64,000 nt of DNA from Haliotis asinina (Eukaryota; Mollusca; Gastropoda; Lepetellida; Haliotidae): positions 1,142,501-1,206,500 of the forward strand of contig NC_090291.1 of the NCBI RefSeq assembly GCF_037392515.1. The letters are read 5' to 3'. Made by a program: the position numbers and the translations under genes. Each line of letters begins with the position of its first letter. Positions within the stretch are counted from its first letter, which is position 1. Under the pieces are notes generated by a model that saw only the letters and a list, made by a program, of their open reading frames with translations, searched no databases and was not told where the DNA came from. This document shows, piece after piece, positions 22,573 through 36,400 of the stretch.

Positions 22573-25500
22573 TCAATGTGCACTTTCTTCCATCTTCCCA
22601 TATTTCTTCTCCCATCTCTCAATAAATTCCTTCTTACGTATTTCCCTCTTTGCAAAATAATCTGGGTACTGCGCTTTCTCCAATGGGTGCCAGGTGTCCA
22701 AGAGCTGTCAAAACAATAAAGCAGTGCTTGACTACACTACAGATTTTATATGCTTGCACACATGCATCACAATCTCATTGATTTGTTGTGTAATGCAACA
22801 CTGATATTTCCAACTTTTTATCCAACAACCGTCACTAACTACAGCTGAACCATACAAACCAGTAATTGACATCATGAGCCAGTAAACTTCAATATTAGAG
22901 CATGCATGTAACCAAATCAGTGATCTTGACCATACATTCCATAAAGTCGCCGCTCATGGCAAGGATTAGATGTGGAAGATCAGTTCTAACTCAGATCTTA
23001 ATAGTGACCATCAATGATAGGGTAACCGATATTAGTCCAAGTCCTGTAAGAAATCAGCTTATAACATATCAAGGCAAAAGCTTATATCACAGAAAGAATC
23101 CACCTAGAGCATGTAACTATCAATGTACGAGGGTTGGCTGAAAAGTTCTCAGTCTGAGTGGTTTTTCCCCACCAGGTAGAGACAGGTGTTTGCCACCAAT
23201 GAGGACAATCATTTAGTGTATCATAGACACAACTACAAACGTACTAATAGTTTTATCTCAACTACAGCTCTTTTGGTAAACCTACCCTCTGAAATCATCA
23301 GAAATGGACAAAACTGAATACAGGGCAGTCATTAAGTACTTGCAAAAGAAAGGAATGTCCCCAAAACAGATACATGCTGACATGGTCTCCACTCTAGGGG
23401 ATGATGCTCCTTCATTTTCCACAGTAAAGAAGTGGACTGCAGAATTTAAGTGTGGCAGACAAAGCCTTGATGATGACCCACGCTCAGGAAGGCCTTCAAC
23501 AGCAACCACTCCAGAAAACATCACGCAAGTGCTCGATATGTTGATGGATGATCGACAATTGACTACTCGACATATTGCTGTGTAGTGGGCATCTCTCATG
23601 AGAGGGTTGAGCATATTATCACCAACGAATTAGGAATGACTAAAGTTTCTGCAAGATGGATGCCAAAGCTCTTGACAGCATAACAGAAACGTGTCAGGTT
23701 CCAGACGTCCCTTGACAATTTGCGTCGTTTTGAAGCAGATCCCGATGATTTTGTGGCACGATTTGTAACCGTGGATGAGACCTGGATACATCACTTTCAA
23801 CCAGAAACAAAACTACAGTCAAAACAGTGGAAGCATCCTGATTCACCAGCTCCGAAGAAAGCCAAGTCTGTTCCTTCAGCTGGAAAGGTGATGGCATCAG
23901 TCTTTTGGGATTCCAGGGGTATTCTGCTCATTGATTATCTTGAAAAAGGTCAAACTATCAACGGCAGATACTATGCTGATCTACTGAACCAGTTGCGAGA
24001 AGCAATCAAAGCCAAACGACGAGGGATGATCGCTAAAGGTGTCCTCTTCCACCAAGACAATGCGCCTGTTCACAAATCGGTGGTGGCCATGTCAACAATC
24101 TGCCCGCGATTGTGGCTTTGAACTCATTGACCATCCTCCTTCTTCACCTGATTTGGCTCCTTCTGACTTCCACCTGTTCCCCAAAACGCAAAAGGAACTC
24201 GCCGGTGGCCATTTTGCAAGTAATGATGACATCATTTCCGCTGTGACTGATTTTTTTAGGGTAGCTGAAGAAGATTTCTTCCTGACCAGGATTCGGGCCT
24301 TGCAGCATCGCTGACAAAAGTGTGTGAACTTGGAAGGGGACTATGTAGAAAAATAAATTACAAACGTGGACTTAGTAACTTTTTTTCACAGTGAGGCTTA
24401 GAACTTTTCAGCCAACCCTCGTATAGCAAGAAAGGATCAGCTTATGACATATAAATGGTCAGTTGACCTACCCAGTCAGGTACATGCTGGGCTCTTCCAA
24501 AGGCAACACCTCCCGGCTGGTGTGGAACTGAAGACAAAATACATGATAGTCAGTACATGCTGAAACAAACATTAGTACCTACAAACATACTACCGTAAGG
24601 GCAAAGACAACAAAAACAAATCTGGGATGGGAAGGGAGGGAAGAGATATAAATAGATATAAATAGATACAAATACAGCTGACATTATCAAGCCCAATCAT
24701 TATGTTTGAACCACGTTTTCCATTTTCAAAGCATCTACATGATCCACAAGTTACTGAGGATCAATTCTACTTTCAGTAGTCGAGAGAAAGAAAAATAGCA
24801 GCAGGTTCTGAACATGATCTAAAGTTGTCAAACACAGGTCTGAAAAACTCAAATCCTCCACAATCCCCTGAATTTTAAATACAATCCACAGAATTAGTCT
24901 CCTACTCTTAGAGTGAATCATAATATATTCTATAAACATGGAGCAAATAAAGCTTGCACAATCTTAAAAACTGAAAGGGCCACTTATCTAAGAAATCCTG
25001 AATTGAGTGAAAGGTTGTATGGATTTTTTCAAGACAAGAAAAAGACATAAATATTCTTGAAAATATTATTGAACTGACGTTAACAAATTGCCATATGACA
25101 AGAAACATGGACAAGTTGCCTTCCTTGTTGCTATGGTGATATGAGACACTCACACTTAAAGGGTTGAGGATGCTGTTTCAAAAAGAGTTCCCTTTCCCCA
25201 TCCAGGAGCAATTTCTTGGCTTTTCTCACATCCACTTCATTCTTGTGTTCATCGAAACGAGCTCGGAGTAAAACAGCTTGGTAACGAAAGATGTGTCTAC
25301 AACAAGAATTCATGCTTGGAGTAAGTGAATGTTATTATGGTTATAGCCTGGAGGCAACAGTCCCGCTGTATTAACATGATTATGGGCGACTCACAGTAAC
25401 TATATTTGGGAGAAAGAGTGAGTTTAGTTTTACACTGCTTGTAGCAACATCTGGCACTATCACAATGGGTGGACACCAGAAATGGGCTTCATAAATTAAA

Positions 25501-26908
25501 CTCCTGTGAGGAATCGAAACCAAGTCTTCAGCATGATGAGTGGAAGCGTTAACTATTAGGCTAACTGTCTTAAATTATTATGGAGCAGATATCTTTCTGG
25601 TCCCTATTTATAAGAGTGAGTGTGTGAGGTTTCACGTCACTCTTAGCAATATCCCAGCAGTATCAAAACAGGAGACACCAGGAATGGACTTTACATGTGC
25701 ACTCGTAAGGGAATTCTAACCCAGATTGTCAGTGTGATGACCAAATACTTTAACTGCTAGACTACTCGTACAACCCTCATTTTGAAAAGATGCAATACTG
25801 CCAACTGGCAATTAAGTAACTAACAACAACCAGCAAACTGGGCTATGTGGGCAAACTCATAAAGTGCTTAAGTTGTGAATGCCTGCTTTAGGAATCATTG
25901 GTTTACAAAAAATTCAAGTGTTCTACATTCTGTTTCACGCTTCTCATCACATGCAAATCGTTATCCAAAATATTTCTGATCACATTGGGCATTATCAAAA
26001 CACTAGGGCTGCAACAAATCTGAAATATGGCGAATATGATATGTATCACAAATTTTGGGTTATGAATATGAACAATTATTCACAAATATAATTTTGTAGT
26101 TGAAAGTAAGTGATTGATGGACAATAAGGAACTTCCATGTTGACTAGCAATAACTAGTGATCTGACATGACACTCAAATTTGGTATGTAGTACTTTAATA
26201 GTTGTAATCCACAGTATCATGTGCAGCCATTGCAAACTAACATGACTTGCACTACTGCAAGGTTAACACCAGAGACCATATATGGTCTCTGTTAACACAT
26301 ATACCATTCTTGCACATTTCACTTTTTTAATCAAGGCTCAAGCAAAACATGCCCTGATAAAAAATCGTAAATATTCAAGATTCGTATTCGTTTCTGGTGA
26401 TCATGATTAACGAATTAAATTCATGAAGAGCCATGGTTCGATTCACAAAATATGTAAGTGTAGCGAAACAGCCCTAATAAACACTAATATGTTGTAACTG
26501 GACTCATAGTCCCACTCCTAGACATGGAGACATTAGAAAGCCTACTGGCACGTTTTCTTCAGTCAAAATACAACACTAGCAAACTGTAAACATGATCTGA
26601 ACTGACCAAGCATACCACGCCAAGTATGATCAAGAAAAAAGTGTCTAATTTCAAATCATGCCTTCGGAAACCAATTCATTGATAAGTGTTCATTCAAATC
26701 TTTCTAAAATGTCCTCTTGCCCTTGGAAATATATGGCGCGATCGCCACCAAAACAAACATTATCTTCCAAAGGTTACATAGTTATTCCAACGAAAAGACT
26801 TTCTATTTACCTTTGTTGATAGAAAGATTGCAGTTGCCGACATCCCTCCTTGTATAATCGCCGCACGCGTTGCGCGTGCGACAAGACACTCGTCTGCATA
26901 TACGACAT
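22573..26908 (-). CDS. NDUFB9: NADH dehydrogenase 1 beta subcomplex subunit 9 (LYR family)
   Basis: Accessory subunit of mitochondrial respiratory complex I, in the membrane arm; as an LYR-motif protein it is expected to bind the mitochondrial acyl carrier protein. Four coding exons: 26908-26811, 25296-25154, 24527-24472 and 22704-22573, total 142 codons plus stop, all with GT/AG introns and consistent phases. Residues near the N-terminus read AQRVRRLYKEG (the LYR motif). Exon 2 encodes LLRARFDEHKNEVDVRKA and KQHPQPF, exon 3 PHQPGGVAFGRAQHVPDW, and exon 4 LDTWHPLEKAQYPDYFAKRE, each matching human NDUFB9 in order. The C-terminal tail is shorter than the 179-aa human protein. A mariner element lies in intron 3. 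Its start codon faces that of FANCA 582 bp away. Confidence 0.94.
23126..24423 (+). mobile_element. mariner transposon, nearly full length, inactive
   Basis: Terminal inverted repeats start CGAGGGTTGGCTGAAAAGTT at both ends, flanked by the expected TA duplication; the element is about 1.3 kb. The transposase reads from the ATG at 23304 (MDKTEYRAVIKYLQKKGM, helix-turn-helix) through VTVDETWIHHFQPE and FHQDNAPVHKS to SSPDLAPSDFHLFP, the D,D34D signature of mariner. It is broken by a frameshift at about 23583, a TAA stop at about 23680 and a second frameshift near 24100, so it cannot make transposase. It lies in intron 3 of NDUFB9, in antisense orientation to that gene. Confidence 0.93.
25418..25572 (-). 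mobile_element. tRNA-derived SINE, gastropod type A
   Basis: The plus strand reads GGTGGACACCAGAAATGGGC followed by GAGGAATCGAAACC, an antisense B-box. The same family recurs at 25612-25772 and 43828-43985 (minus) and at 35525-35660 and 38362-38480 (plus). The copies are clearly diverged from one another. Confidence 0.65.
25612..25772 (-). mobile_element. tRNA-derived SINE, gastropod type A
   Basis: Second, more diverged copy right beside the first, inside NDUFB9 intron 1. It shares TTAGCAATATCCCAGCAGTA and GGAGACACCAGGAATGG. Confidence 0.6.
26271..26290. repeat. Perfect 20-bp palindrome in NDUFB9 intron 1
   Basis: AGAGACCATATATGGTCTCT, enclosed by GTTAAC on both sides. No function can be assigned. 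Confidence 0.7.
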
Positions 26909-27490
26909 CTTCAGAGAGGCGCTTCCTGTCTCAGTAGGTCCGAGCTTCAATAAATGCATTTACATAGTTGAAATTAAAAATAATACCCTGTAGCCTATCT
27001 TGTCACATTAATTTCATGTATCCAAAAATATCAGCATAGCAAGTTAGAAATTATTCTGCAATTTTAGAAAATGACTTTCGCACATACATACATTTTGGAG
27101 TCGCATCGGTTTAGTTTGAGAACATGTTTTGTAGCATACCGCTGCTCAAAGAGTGTGTTGAACGCAGGCAAAGATGGTTGCATTGTGTTAGACCTGAATT
27201 AAACACACTTGAAAAGACGCATACACTCAATCATTTTGATTATTCTGCACTGTGACACCATGAAGTCTTTCCTATAATGTTTTAGGGATGGTTTATAAAT
27301 GTTTTCCACCAATAAAGCATTCGCACAAACGCAGCCATGTTCCCAAGCACTTTTGCAAACCCGTCTCTGACAATGGCATACGCTGTTAAGAGTTTCAGGA
27401 GTGTGTGCGGAGCTGGTCGCGGGAAATTAGAAATCACAAGTACTATCAGCGTGTCATCAGGCTTTTGGCTGCTCACATGCCTACTTCGAG
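26909..27490. promoter_or_regulatory. Shared head-to-head interval between NDUFB9 and FANCA
   Basis: The two start codons face away from each other across 582 bp, so both promoters must lie here unless there are upstream non-coding exons. No TATA box stands out at the right distance for either gene. A bidirectional promoter is the simple reading. Confidence 0.55.
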
Positions 27491-30400
27491 ATGACATCCC
27501 ACAACTTAAAGAGGAAATGTTTGCCAGAAGAAGATGCTTCACGTTCGAAAAGAACTTTCAAAGATCTGATAAGTGAGAAACCGAAAATTGTGATAGGTCG
27601 ATGTCAGAATGTTGAGACCTGATCGGTTCGTTTATTAATGAAGGGCAAACATTATGGATGAACAGCTTCTGTGTTCAGTGTTTTCAAAAACCACTGAAAC
27701 GAGTAATTTGTTGATGTCATCCAGTTAAAATAGTTGTAAGTGGCTTAAAAGCTCTTTGTCTGAAATATGACTTGGGAAGCATAAAATACCCTGACATTAC
27801 AGTAACATTGTAACATGTCATATTTGGGATTACACTAACTTAGTAAAGTACAAATTCTCGTACTTTCTTGGTTGAGTCCAATCAGGGATTTGAACCCACA
27901 TCCTCAGTGTCAGGCACCTAATCGCCAGCACACAAAGTCAGCTGCCTAACCTGCCAATTTAAACTCATCAGAGGGTTATACAAACTACGCAGTCTAGACT
28001 ACCAGTTGTCCAACTTCTGTTTTTGTGGAAGTAGCGGTGGCTGAGCAGGTAAGGTGGCTGACTTTGCGTGCAGGCAATTGGATGCCTGACTTGAAGGGTG
28101 CGGGTTCAAATATTTGATGGGACTCGCCCAAAAATGTACTAGAATTTATTTCTAGAATGTATTTAGAATTTGTACTTAACTAAGAAAGTGTAATTCCAAA
28201 TATGACAGCCTACCTTTAGAATACAGCACTGCAAGCTTTAAAAACATGTCATAGTGCTCTTTTACATAATTGTAGGTGATTAGGTTTGGAATTAGAGTGG
28301 GTTAGGGTTAAGTCAGGACAAGTCATCAACCAGATCCTAATGTCCTCACAAGGTGTTGTGGTGCTGTATTTTAAAGGTGCTCCAATATGATATACGTAAC
28401 ATTTGACCACTTTCTAAATGGCTTTGTGTAGTCATTTGGCCATGGGAGTTTTGCCAATGTATACTTATCAGAGGGGTACACAAAGTACGCAGTCTAGACT
28501 ACCAGTTGTCCGACTTCCATTTTTGTGGAAGTCGTGGTGGCTGAGCAGGTTAGGTGGCTGACTTTGTGTGCTGGCAATTGGGTGCCTGACTCTGAGGGTG
28601 CAGGTTCGAATCACGGATGGGACTCAACCAAACAAGTACTAGAATTTGTACTTTACTAAGAACGTGTAATCCCATATATGACATATTTTACATTTGACAG
28701 TTTCTTAATGGCATTGAGTAATCAGAACTGGAATTACTGAACCATATGTTACGCCCTTGGTGCCAGTAAACGAAGAAACTTTGGGGATGTTTCAGAAAAT
28801 ACACTAACATGAACACTGAAGTGCTCTGTCCACCATGTTGTACTGTGTTTACAAAAATCACGCTTTTCGATTGTATTGAGTATTGAGATGCCTATTACAA
28901 CATATAATTTATGTTCAATTGTGATAAATTTTGCCTGTTGTTCACTTTAAGATACCCAGTGAAATAATCTAATTGTCTATCTATTCAGGAACTTATTTAA
29001 ATGGTAAAATCAGTCATTTTATGTCTTGTCGAAAGAGCATTAAATTCTGAGATAGAAACGAGACCTGTTATACAATCAATGGCAATTATGTGAGATATAT
29101 ATACACTAATCAATAAACCAATGTCGTCTTTTTCTGACATTGCAAAATGCGTAAAATAAGCCAGGACATCAACTAAAATGACGTAATTTTGTTAGCATTT
29201 TCTCTATATTTGAAGATATGGCTACTGCAATCTTAGTCAAAATCTAAGTCAACATCTATCCAAACAAGATAATATGGGAATCAAAGAACTGACTTACATA
29301 TTGGAACCAAATTGCTGTTATGTTCTTTCTCATGTAATATGATCTTTACTTATAAATTGTGATTTTACCAAAAATTATATGGTTACAATGGGGATCTTCG
29401 AATGTTTTTTTGTTCACCATGAACAAAACATCTGAAAAACATGGTGTCCATATCCACAGCAAATTCTGTTCAAGTGACTTGACTTACAAAGACCTCGTGT
29501 CAAGCATAGCAAAGTTATGCCCATTGTTTTCATATGTTCATGACCTCTTTGTCGTCATTTGACATCATAGAGTAAAATCCAGTAGTTCTCAAGATTGACT
29601 GCATAAGGTAATACAGAAGCACACAGACCCATTTGCATGCTTATGTTGTTCAGACATCAGGCAATATTTTGTTTGCTCTCACTTTTCATAAAGATCATTG
29701 ATGCCAAATTAAAAAAGATGTAGCATATTACTTTTACTGGTGCATGATAAAAAGCAGAGAAACTTACTGTTGTTTTAAGCCATAGTAAAACTTTGGACAC
29801 CATTCAGGTGTTTCTACCTTTTGATCACTCAAGCTTTTGCTCTTGTTAACATTCTACAGTTCTGTGTAATTTTATAGCTCTCGATAGACCCAGGACCATA
29901 TGAATGCAGTTCTTGCACAAAGTTCATTCTACAAACCTTATAGAAACGTGCGACAGAAAAAACTCGGCATCCAAGGGTTAATGGTGTTCATGAAGAAAAA
30001 CAGTGGCTGAAAACATATCATAAGATTATGTGGTCCTTGCTGAAAGTGAATTTTAGATGACTTTTTTTTTCATTAATAATTTTTGGGATTATTTGGCAAA
30101 GTATTGTTGAACATATGATACTTTATCATGTTTTTGGAAGATTAATATTATTGAACCAGTCTCATAAACACGTATAATTGTAGCATGTAGTTAAGACGTT
30201 GAATAACACTGGTTTACATGTTGATTTCCCAAATTGTAAAAATGGTAAGCCAGCATTCTCTTTCCAAATGAATTCAGTGTGAAACTCACAAACAGCAAAG
30301 AAGTTTGTAGAGTTAATATCTGAAACAAGTTTACAAATCATTACAGATTCTTGTAAAAAAATTGCAAAGGTAGTGCAAAATTCAGTGGGAGTAAAATTCT

Positions 30401-33400
30401 AGTGACTTAGTGAAATAGGCTATGTTTGATATTGGCACTTAGTTCAGTGACACTGATATTCACTTGGAAGCAACACTGGTGAAGGAAGGTCTGATATCCA
30501 GAGTAAAATGCTATTCTTCATACAACTGCTTGACTTTACAACATAAGGAATGACAGAGGTATGCCACCTCACATTTTCTTATAACTTCCAGAAGTCAGTA
30601 CTAGGTGCTGTACCTGATGATTACACGTGTCCCCAAAGTGCCCATATGTCATTGATGTTTCCCTATGAAGTTACAGAGACTTGGATTCAGCAAGGCATTG
30701 GAAGTGTTGATGTTTACTACATCTTCTCAAACAAAGATGTATCGACATTGAGAATACATTTACAACAACAGAACTAAATGTTCACAGCTTAAATTGTTTT
30801 CTTCTATAAAAGAAAACTTCTAGTTTTACTATTGCATTAGATTAATTGATGTCAAAATCTTTAGAATGATTATTGTAAAATTCCTCAGGTCAAACCACAG
30901 TGTTCTTGTTGAAATGGCAGATAACACAAAATATTGAGACAGGAATGGTTATGCTCATTGTGTATTGTCCCGAAAGGATAAATTCCTCCTAATTGTGCCC
31001 ATTTTATTCAGATTTGCACTCTAGTGTTTGTCCACGTTATTATTATGCTCCCAAATCTTGGTAAAATGTTTTCATAATTTTCAAGTAACAAACTTAATGT
31101 CTGTAATAAACTTGTGAAATACATATTTCTCACTTTGGAAAAATGTAATTCCCTTTACAAAGAAATATCTGTTAAAGAAATGATGCACATACAAAACTGT
31201 TTTACAATAAATTACTTTGTCATACTTCAACACTATTTCAGTTTATCTCTCTATGTTGGCTTTAGTTTCGAGAAGTCTTCAAGGTGCCTTGATGCTGCTC
31301 ATGAGCTGTGTTATGGTATCTACACTTGATATTGCAGGGTCTCGTAACCATGGTGACAGGAGTTTGTCAGGAGATAGTCGAGAAGTTCTTCATCAAGCTG
31401 TGTTCCAACTGGTCAGTCTTCACCAGAACACCCAGGCAATTATAAATGAGGTGAGAATCACTGTAAAATTTATAGTGAGTTTCCTTTAATCGTCAGTTTG
31501 TTGTAGCCTGCAAATGCTGCCTGCATTGTACACCTTAGCAATACAGTAGTGGTAAGTCTGTGTTAAGGTCTGGAGTTACGAACATCTCACTAAGATTGCC
31601 TTATGTGACAGCAGCATGTTCCAAGACTCACATATCCATTTTTGAAGCATTTACATACAACAGGGGTCTGTCTCATTTGACTAAAGACCCGTGAAGGTCT
31701 GGGGTATAATAGGCCTTCAGCAACCCATGCTTGCCATAAAGGCGACTATGCTTGGCGTAAGAAGTGATTAACGGGATCGGATGGTCTGGCTCGCTGACTT
31801 GGTTGACTCACAGATCGATGCTTATGCTGTTGATCACTGGATTGTGTGATCCAGACTCAATTATTTACAGAAAGCCGCCATATAGTTGGAATATTGCTGA
31901 GTGCAGCATAAAATTCACTTCACTCACTCACTCACTCATTTGACTAAATGTCTACATTTCTGTTGATATGTGTTGGAAGCTGGAAGTGGAACCAGACCTC
32001 TGTATGTCCTGTTTGATGACAGCATTACTTGTTCACACCATGAGGAATGAAGCAGAGAACTGAAATACAAAAAAACACATAAACAGTGGGCACACTTATA
32101 ACAAACTGACTGACATAGACTCGTTCTTTTTGTCCTGGAAACACTAAATATATTCAACATGTGTATGTCATAGTTTTGTCTATTGTAGTAATGCCGAGAA
32201 ACAGGGTGAACTCTTCCACTTAGTTGAACTGTATCAGTTTTATTCTTCATTTTGTATGGCATATTGTGAACAAAACTGACATTTGTCGAATCACCCTCTC
32301 CAGGAAGCAATTATGAGGTGCAGTTTCTCTATATCCCACCTACACTGCTGCATGTTTTAGAATGGTTAGTGCAAGCTAACAGTAACAGGTTGCACCTGGT
32401 GCAGGCTACCAGTAGTAGCAAGTTGCACCTGGTGCAGGCTACCTTTAGTAACACATTGCACCTGGTGTAGGCTACCTCTAGTAACACGTTGCACCTGGTG
32501 CAGGCTACCACTATTAACAGGTTGCACTTGGTGTAGGCTACCTACAGTAACAGATTGCACCTGTTTAGGCTGCCATTAGTAGCAGGTTGCCGCTCATAAC
32601 AGGTTGCACCTGTGTGGTTTACCATTAGTAACAGATTGCACCTTGTGTGGACTACCAATGGTAAAAGGTTGTATCTTGTGCAGGCTGCTGGTAGTAACAG
32701 GTTGCACCTGGTTAGGCTACCGCTAGTTACAGGTTGCACCAGGTGCAAGATCCTCCAACATCTTGCGGCTGTCATCGTGTGTTTTAAGTGGGAAGTAAAT
32801 GACTGAAAGTAAGATGTTTTCTCTCTGTGGGACTTGTTAGAGGCAGGAACATTGTGTGCTCATATGTAAGTTTTGTAGCAGTGATCATAGCATTTTGATT
32901 AATAAATAAAGGTAATTTATCATGTATCATAGGTTCTGCTGAATGTTTCCGTTATTGAGTACTTGTTTTGAAAATGAAGGAATAAAACTTTGATAATAGG
33001 ACCAAACCTATAAGCCAGGCTGCAGTCACGGCAGGTACTAAACAAAAACAAAATCAAACCTTGAATTATGCACGAGTGGGCTGAGGGTATTTGTGCCATG
33101 GATTGTTGACAATGGTGTCTTTTATGTTCACTAGGCACTAGAAAAGTCCTGTGTGAATGTCCAAGAAACCGGCAGTCAGGGAAGAGAGGACAAGAGGGTG
33201 CTGCCTGCAGGTAGGTGGTCCTGAGTGAAGGTGGTCCTGTTGCTAGGTGGTCCTGTGTGAAGGTGGTCCTGTTGCTAGGTGGTCCTGTTGCTAGGTGGTC
33301 CTGTGTGTAGATGTTTCTGCTGCTAGATGGTCCAGTGTGTAGGTGTTTCTGCTGCTAGATGGTCCAGTGTGTAGGTGTTTCTGCTGCTAGGTGGTCCTGT

Positions 33401-36400
33401 GGCTAGGTGGTCCTAACATAGCCTTTAGTGCTCACAGACATGTTTCACAAGTCTGAAACTATACACTGTGAAATGTGGTGATATGTTTGAGATAATCTTC
33501 AGCAGCACATGCTGTAAGAGGTGACTCATGGGATCGGGTGGTCAGACTCGCCGACTTGGTTGACACATGTCATTGGTTTACATTACACAGATCAGTGCTC
33601 ATACTGTTGATAACTGGATTGGCAGGTCCAGACTCAATTGTTTACAGACTGGCACCATATAGTCAGAATACTGCCCAATGCAGCATAAAAATGAACTCAC
33701 TCAGTCACTCAAAGATGTGTTGTGGGATTAAATATGCATGTAAATATACAGTAAAATACTTTTATAACAAACTGCAAGGGACCACTGAAATTAGTTTCTT
33801 ATATCCGTAGTTCGCTATTCACGAAAATCCATTGAAAGAACAATAAAACACACTATAAAGTACAATACATTCCTACTCAATTTATTCATGCATTCATTCA
33901 TTCATATAGCGTTCTTTCACTACAAAGTCAGTGATCTTACTCTGTACATCCTTGGCCAACTGCAGACGTCCCACAGCTTTATTCAAGTCAGCAAGCGAAT
34001 CGAAAGAAGACATGTCAGTTGTCTTCTGTGACACAAGAAAGTTCTTGAAAGTTTGTTGCACATATTGGCTTCTGTGAATGAAGGTGGGGCCTGGTCTGTT
34101 TCATCACTGTTCGTGTCGTCACCATCTCATTCCGATTCAACTAGATGTTCCGTCGCTCTGATCGGAAACAGCCTTTACGATGTTGTCATCAGAGGGGAAT
34201 TCAGTAATGACAATGTCATTGTCAGCTGAAGTCACTGATTGAGTTTGCTCAGTTGACTATTCACACCATTAATTAGTGTTAACTGGGACTGCCGAGGATT
34301 TCAAAGTGAGCATCAGTGACACTGATTGAATTCGCTCAGTTAGTTATTCACACCATTAATTAGTGTTACCTTGGACTCTCGGGGATCGCAGATCTGTTCG
34401 CTACAGTCATTAAGTATGTTATAGAGAATTCGTATTTCACGACTTTTTTATATGATAATAAACAGAGGTTAATTCGGGACTTTGAAAACAGTTCGCTATA
34501 GCCGTCATTTCATTATATCCAAGTTGGTTATAAAAGTATTCTACTGTAGTTTAATCCAATATTTAACATGTGAACATTAGGTAATTAAATGAGTTAGATT
34601 TGGTAATAAAGACTGATAAAGTTCTTTTACTTCTCTAGATCCAATGGTTGGGTTTTTTTGATTCATGATTTGTCAATCCTGTTCGCTGAAGATCTGGGTT
34701 AAAATTGGTCTTCAGTAACCCATGCTTGTCATAAGAAACATGTATCGTCCACCAGTGAGGTTCATTGATGGTCATTGATTGATCACTGACTTGTCTGGCC
34801 CAAACTTGATTATTTGGAGGTCGCAGCCATGTAGCTGGAAAACTGCTGAGAGTGGCATTAAACCACAGCCAACCAGCCAATACTGAATAGTGTATGTCCA
34901 AACTAACAGTGTTTCATTGTGCATGATAAATACTGACTGATGTTATTCAAGCGTGTTGTCATTACATTTCCCACTGTTCAGTATTGACAAGTTTGGGTCA
35001 GCTCGAGAGTCCTGCTGCCCAGTCTGTGCCTCACCTGATAAGTGAGAACTGTGTCCAGCGCCTGCTTCACTGTACCGGTCAAGAGGGAAACTTCCAACAG
35101 CGCCAGTCCGGGAGCAGACAGGACACGGTAAGAATTCCTGCTTATAACACTGTGGCAGGGTGTGGAGTCATTCCACGGATGATATCCTCATTATGTCAGC
35201 TTGCTGATGGGGTTAATGTCTTTGCTCATGTTGACAAGGTGTCAGACTTCGGATCAGAAGGACAGTGTTCAAATCCCAAATCGGGACTCGGAAATATTTA
35301 TGGCTGTTGTGCTCAACATGATGCTCTGCATGTTCATATTAAATTTGAGCCAAATATGTCTCAGTTTGATCAGTGCATATTCTTCTAGGGTTTTTTCTCA
35401 GGCTTATTGATATGATGAATGTGTTAGCATTGATTGTTGTTCATTACATCAGTCACTGGTTTGTCTGGTCCATACTCACTTATTTACTAACTGTCCTCAT
35501 GACATCATACATTTTCTCACTTTTGCTGTGTGATGTGCTAGCCTTGTGGTTAAAGGGTTTACTCATCATGCCAAAGGCATGGGTTTGATTCCCACAAGGG
35601 TTTAAAGTGTGAAGTCCATTTCTGCTCTGCTGTGATACTACTGGAATATTACTTCAAGTATCTTAAAGCCTGACACAGTATTTGTTAAATAGGTTAACAC
35701 CATCGTAAGCAGTATTGTAGCTGTATGACAACTGTAAATAGTGTGAGGCAATCCAGAGACTCAAATCTTGAGCATCGATATACTTGTCTAGGATGCCATG
35801 ACATGCATCAAGTCTGACCAACCTGTACTGCTACTTTTCTCAGACAAAAGGCACAGCTGGCTGAAGACCAATGCAGAATTGAATCTTTATGAACTTGAAT
35901 TGGCCCGGAGATTCCAAGGCCAGTCTACTGAGGCAACCAAATGGATAGGTTTATCAAAGTTGGTTGATTTATGTGTCCTTATGCCCCAAAACACAGGCCA
36001 TTGCTCACATGTCAGTCACTGGATTGTTTGGTCCATGCTTCATTACATACAGACTGTCCTCATCAAGCTACATATTGCTGTGTGGCGTTAAGCAACAACC
36101 ACAAGTAGGGCTGGGCTGGGTGGGTAATATGTCGGACCTGGTACCTGTCTCAATACCACGACCAGTGATGATTATGTGACTATTAGGTAAGCAGTGAAAT
36201 ATCTAACTCTTTTACCATTAGAAAGTCGTATGGGCTTTTAGCTTCTGGGTTAAAAAAAATATATTGTCATTTGTTACTAATTTGATGTAAGGAATGAATT
36301 TAACAGGACTTAGTTTGCATCCATTAAAAGAATACAAACGTTGTGGGTTGTGAGGCTGGTATGTGTATTGTTGGAACTCAAGCTGATATGGAGGATTTTC

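Larger units (their letters stand above)
27573..31337. other. FANCA intron 1
   Basis: 3.8 kb. It holds three copies of a tRNA-derived SINE between 27815 and 28690; the rest is AT-rich with nothing else supported. Confidence 0.7.

Noticed and set aside
27282-27576. Open frames on both strands covering the FANCA start
   Set aside because: Only the frame beginning at 27491 splices in phase to exon 2 and matches the FANCA N-terminus.
35798-36091. Exon-like frame with [16 protein letters not shown] as an extra FANCA exon
   Set aside because: No acceptor/donor pair gives phase 0 at both ends, and the segment is followed by SINE sequence.
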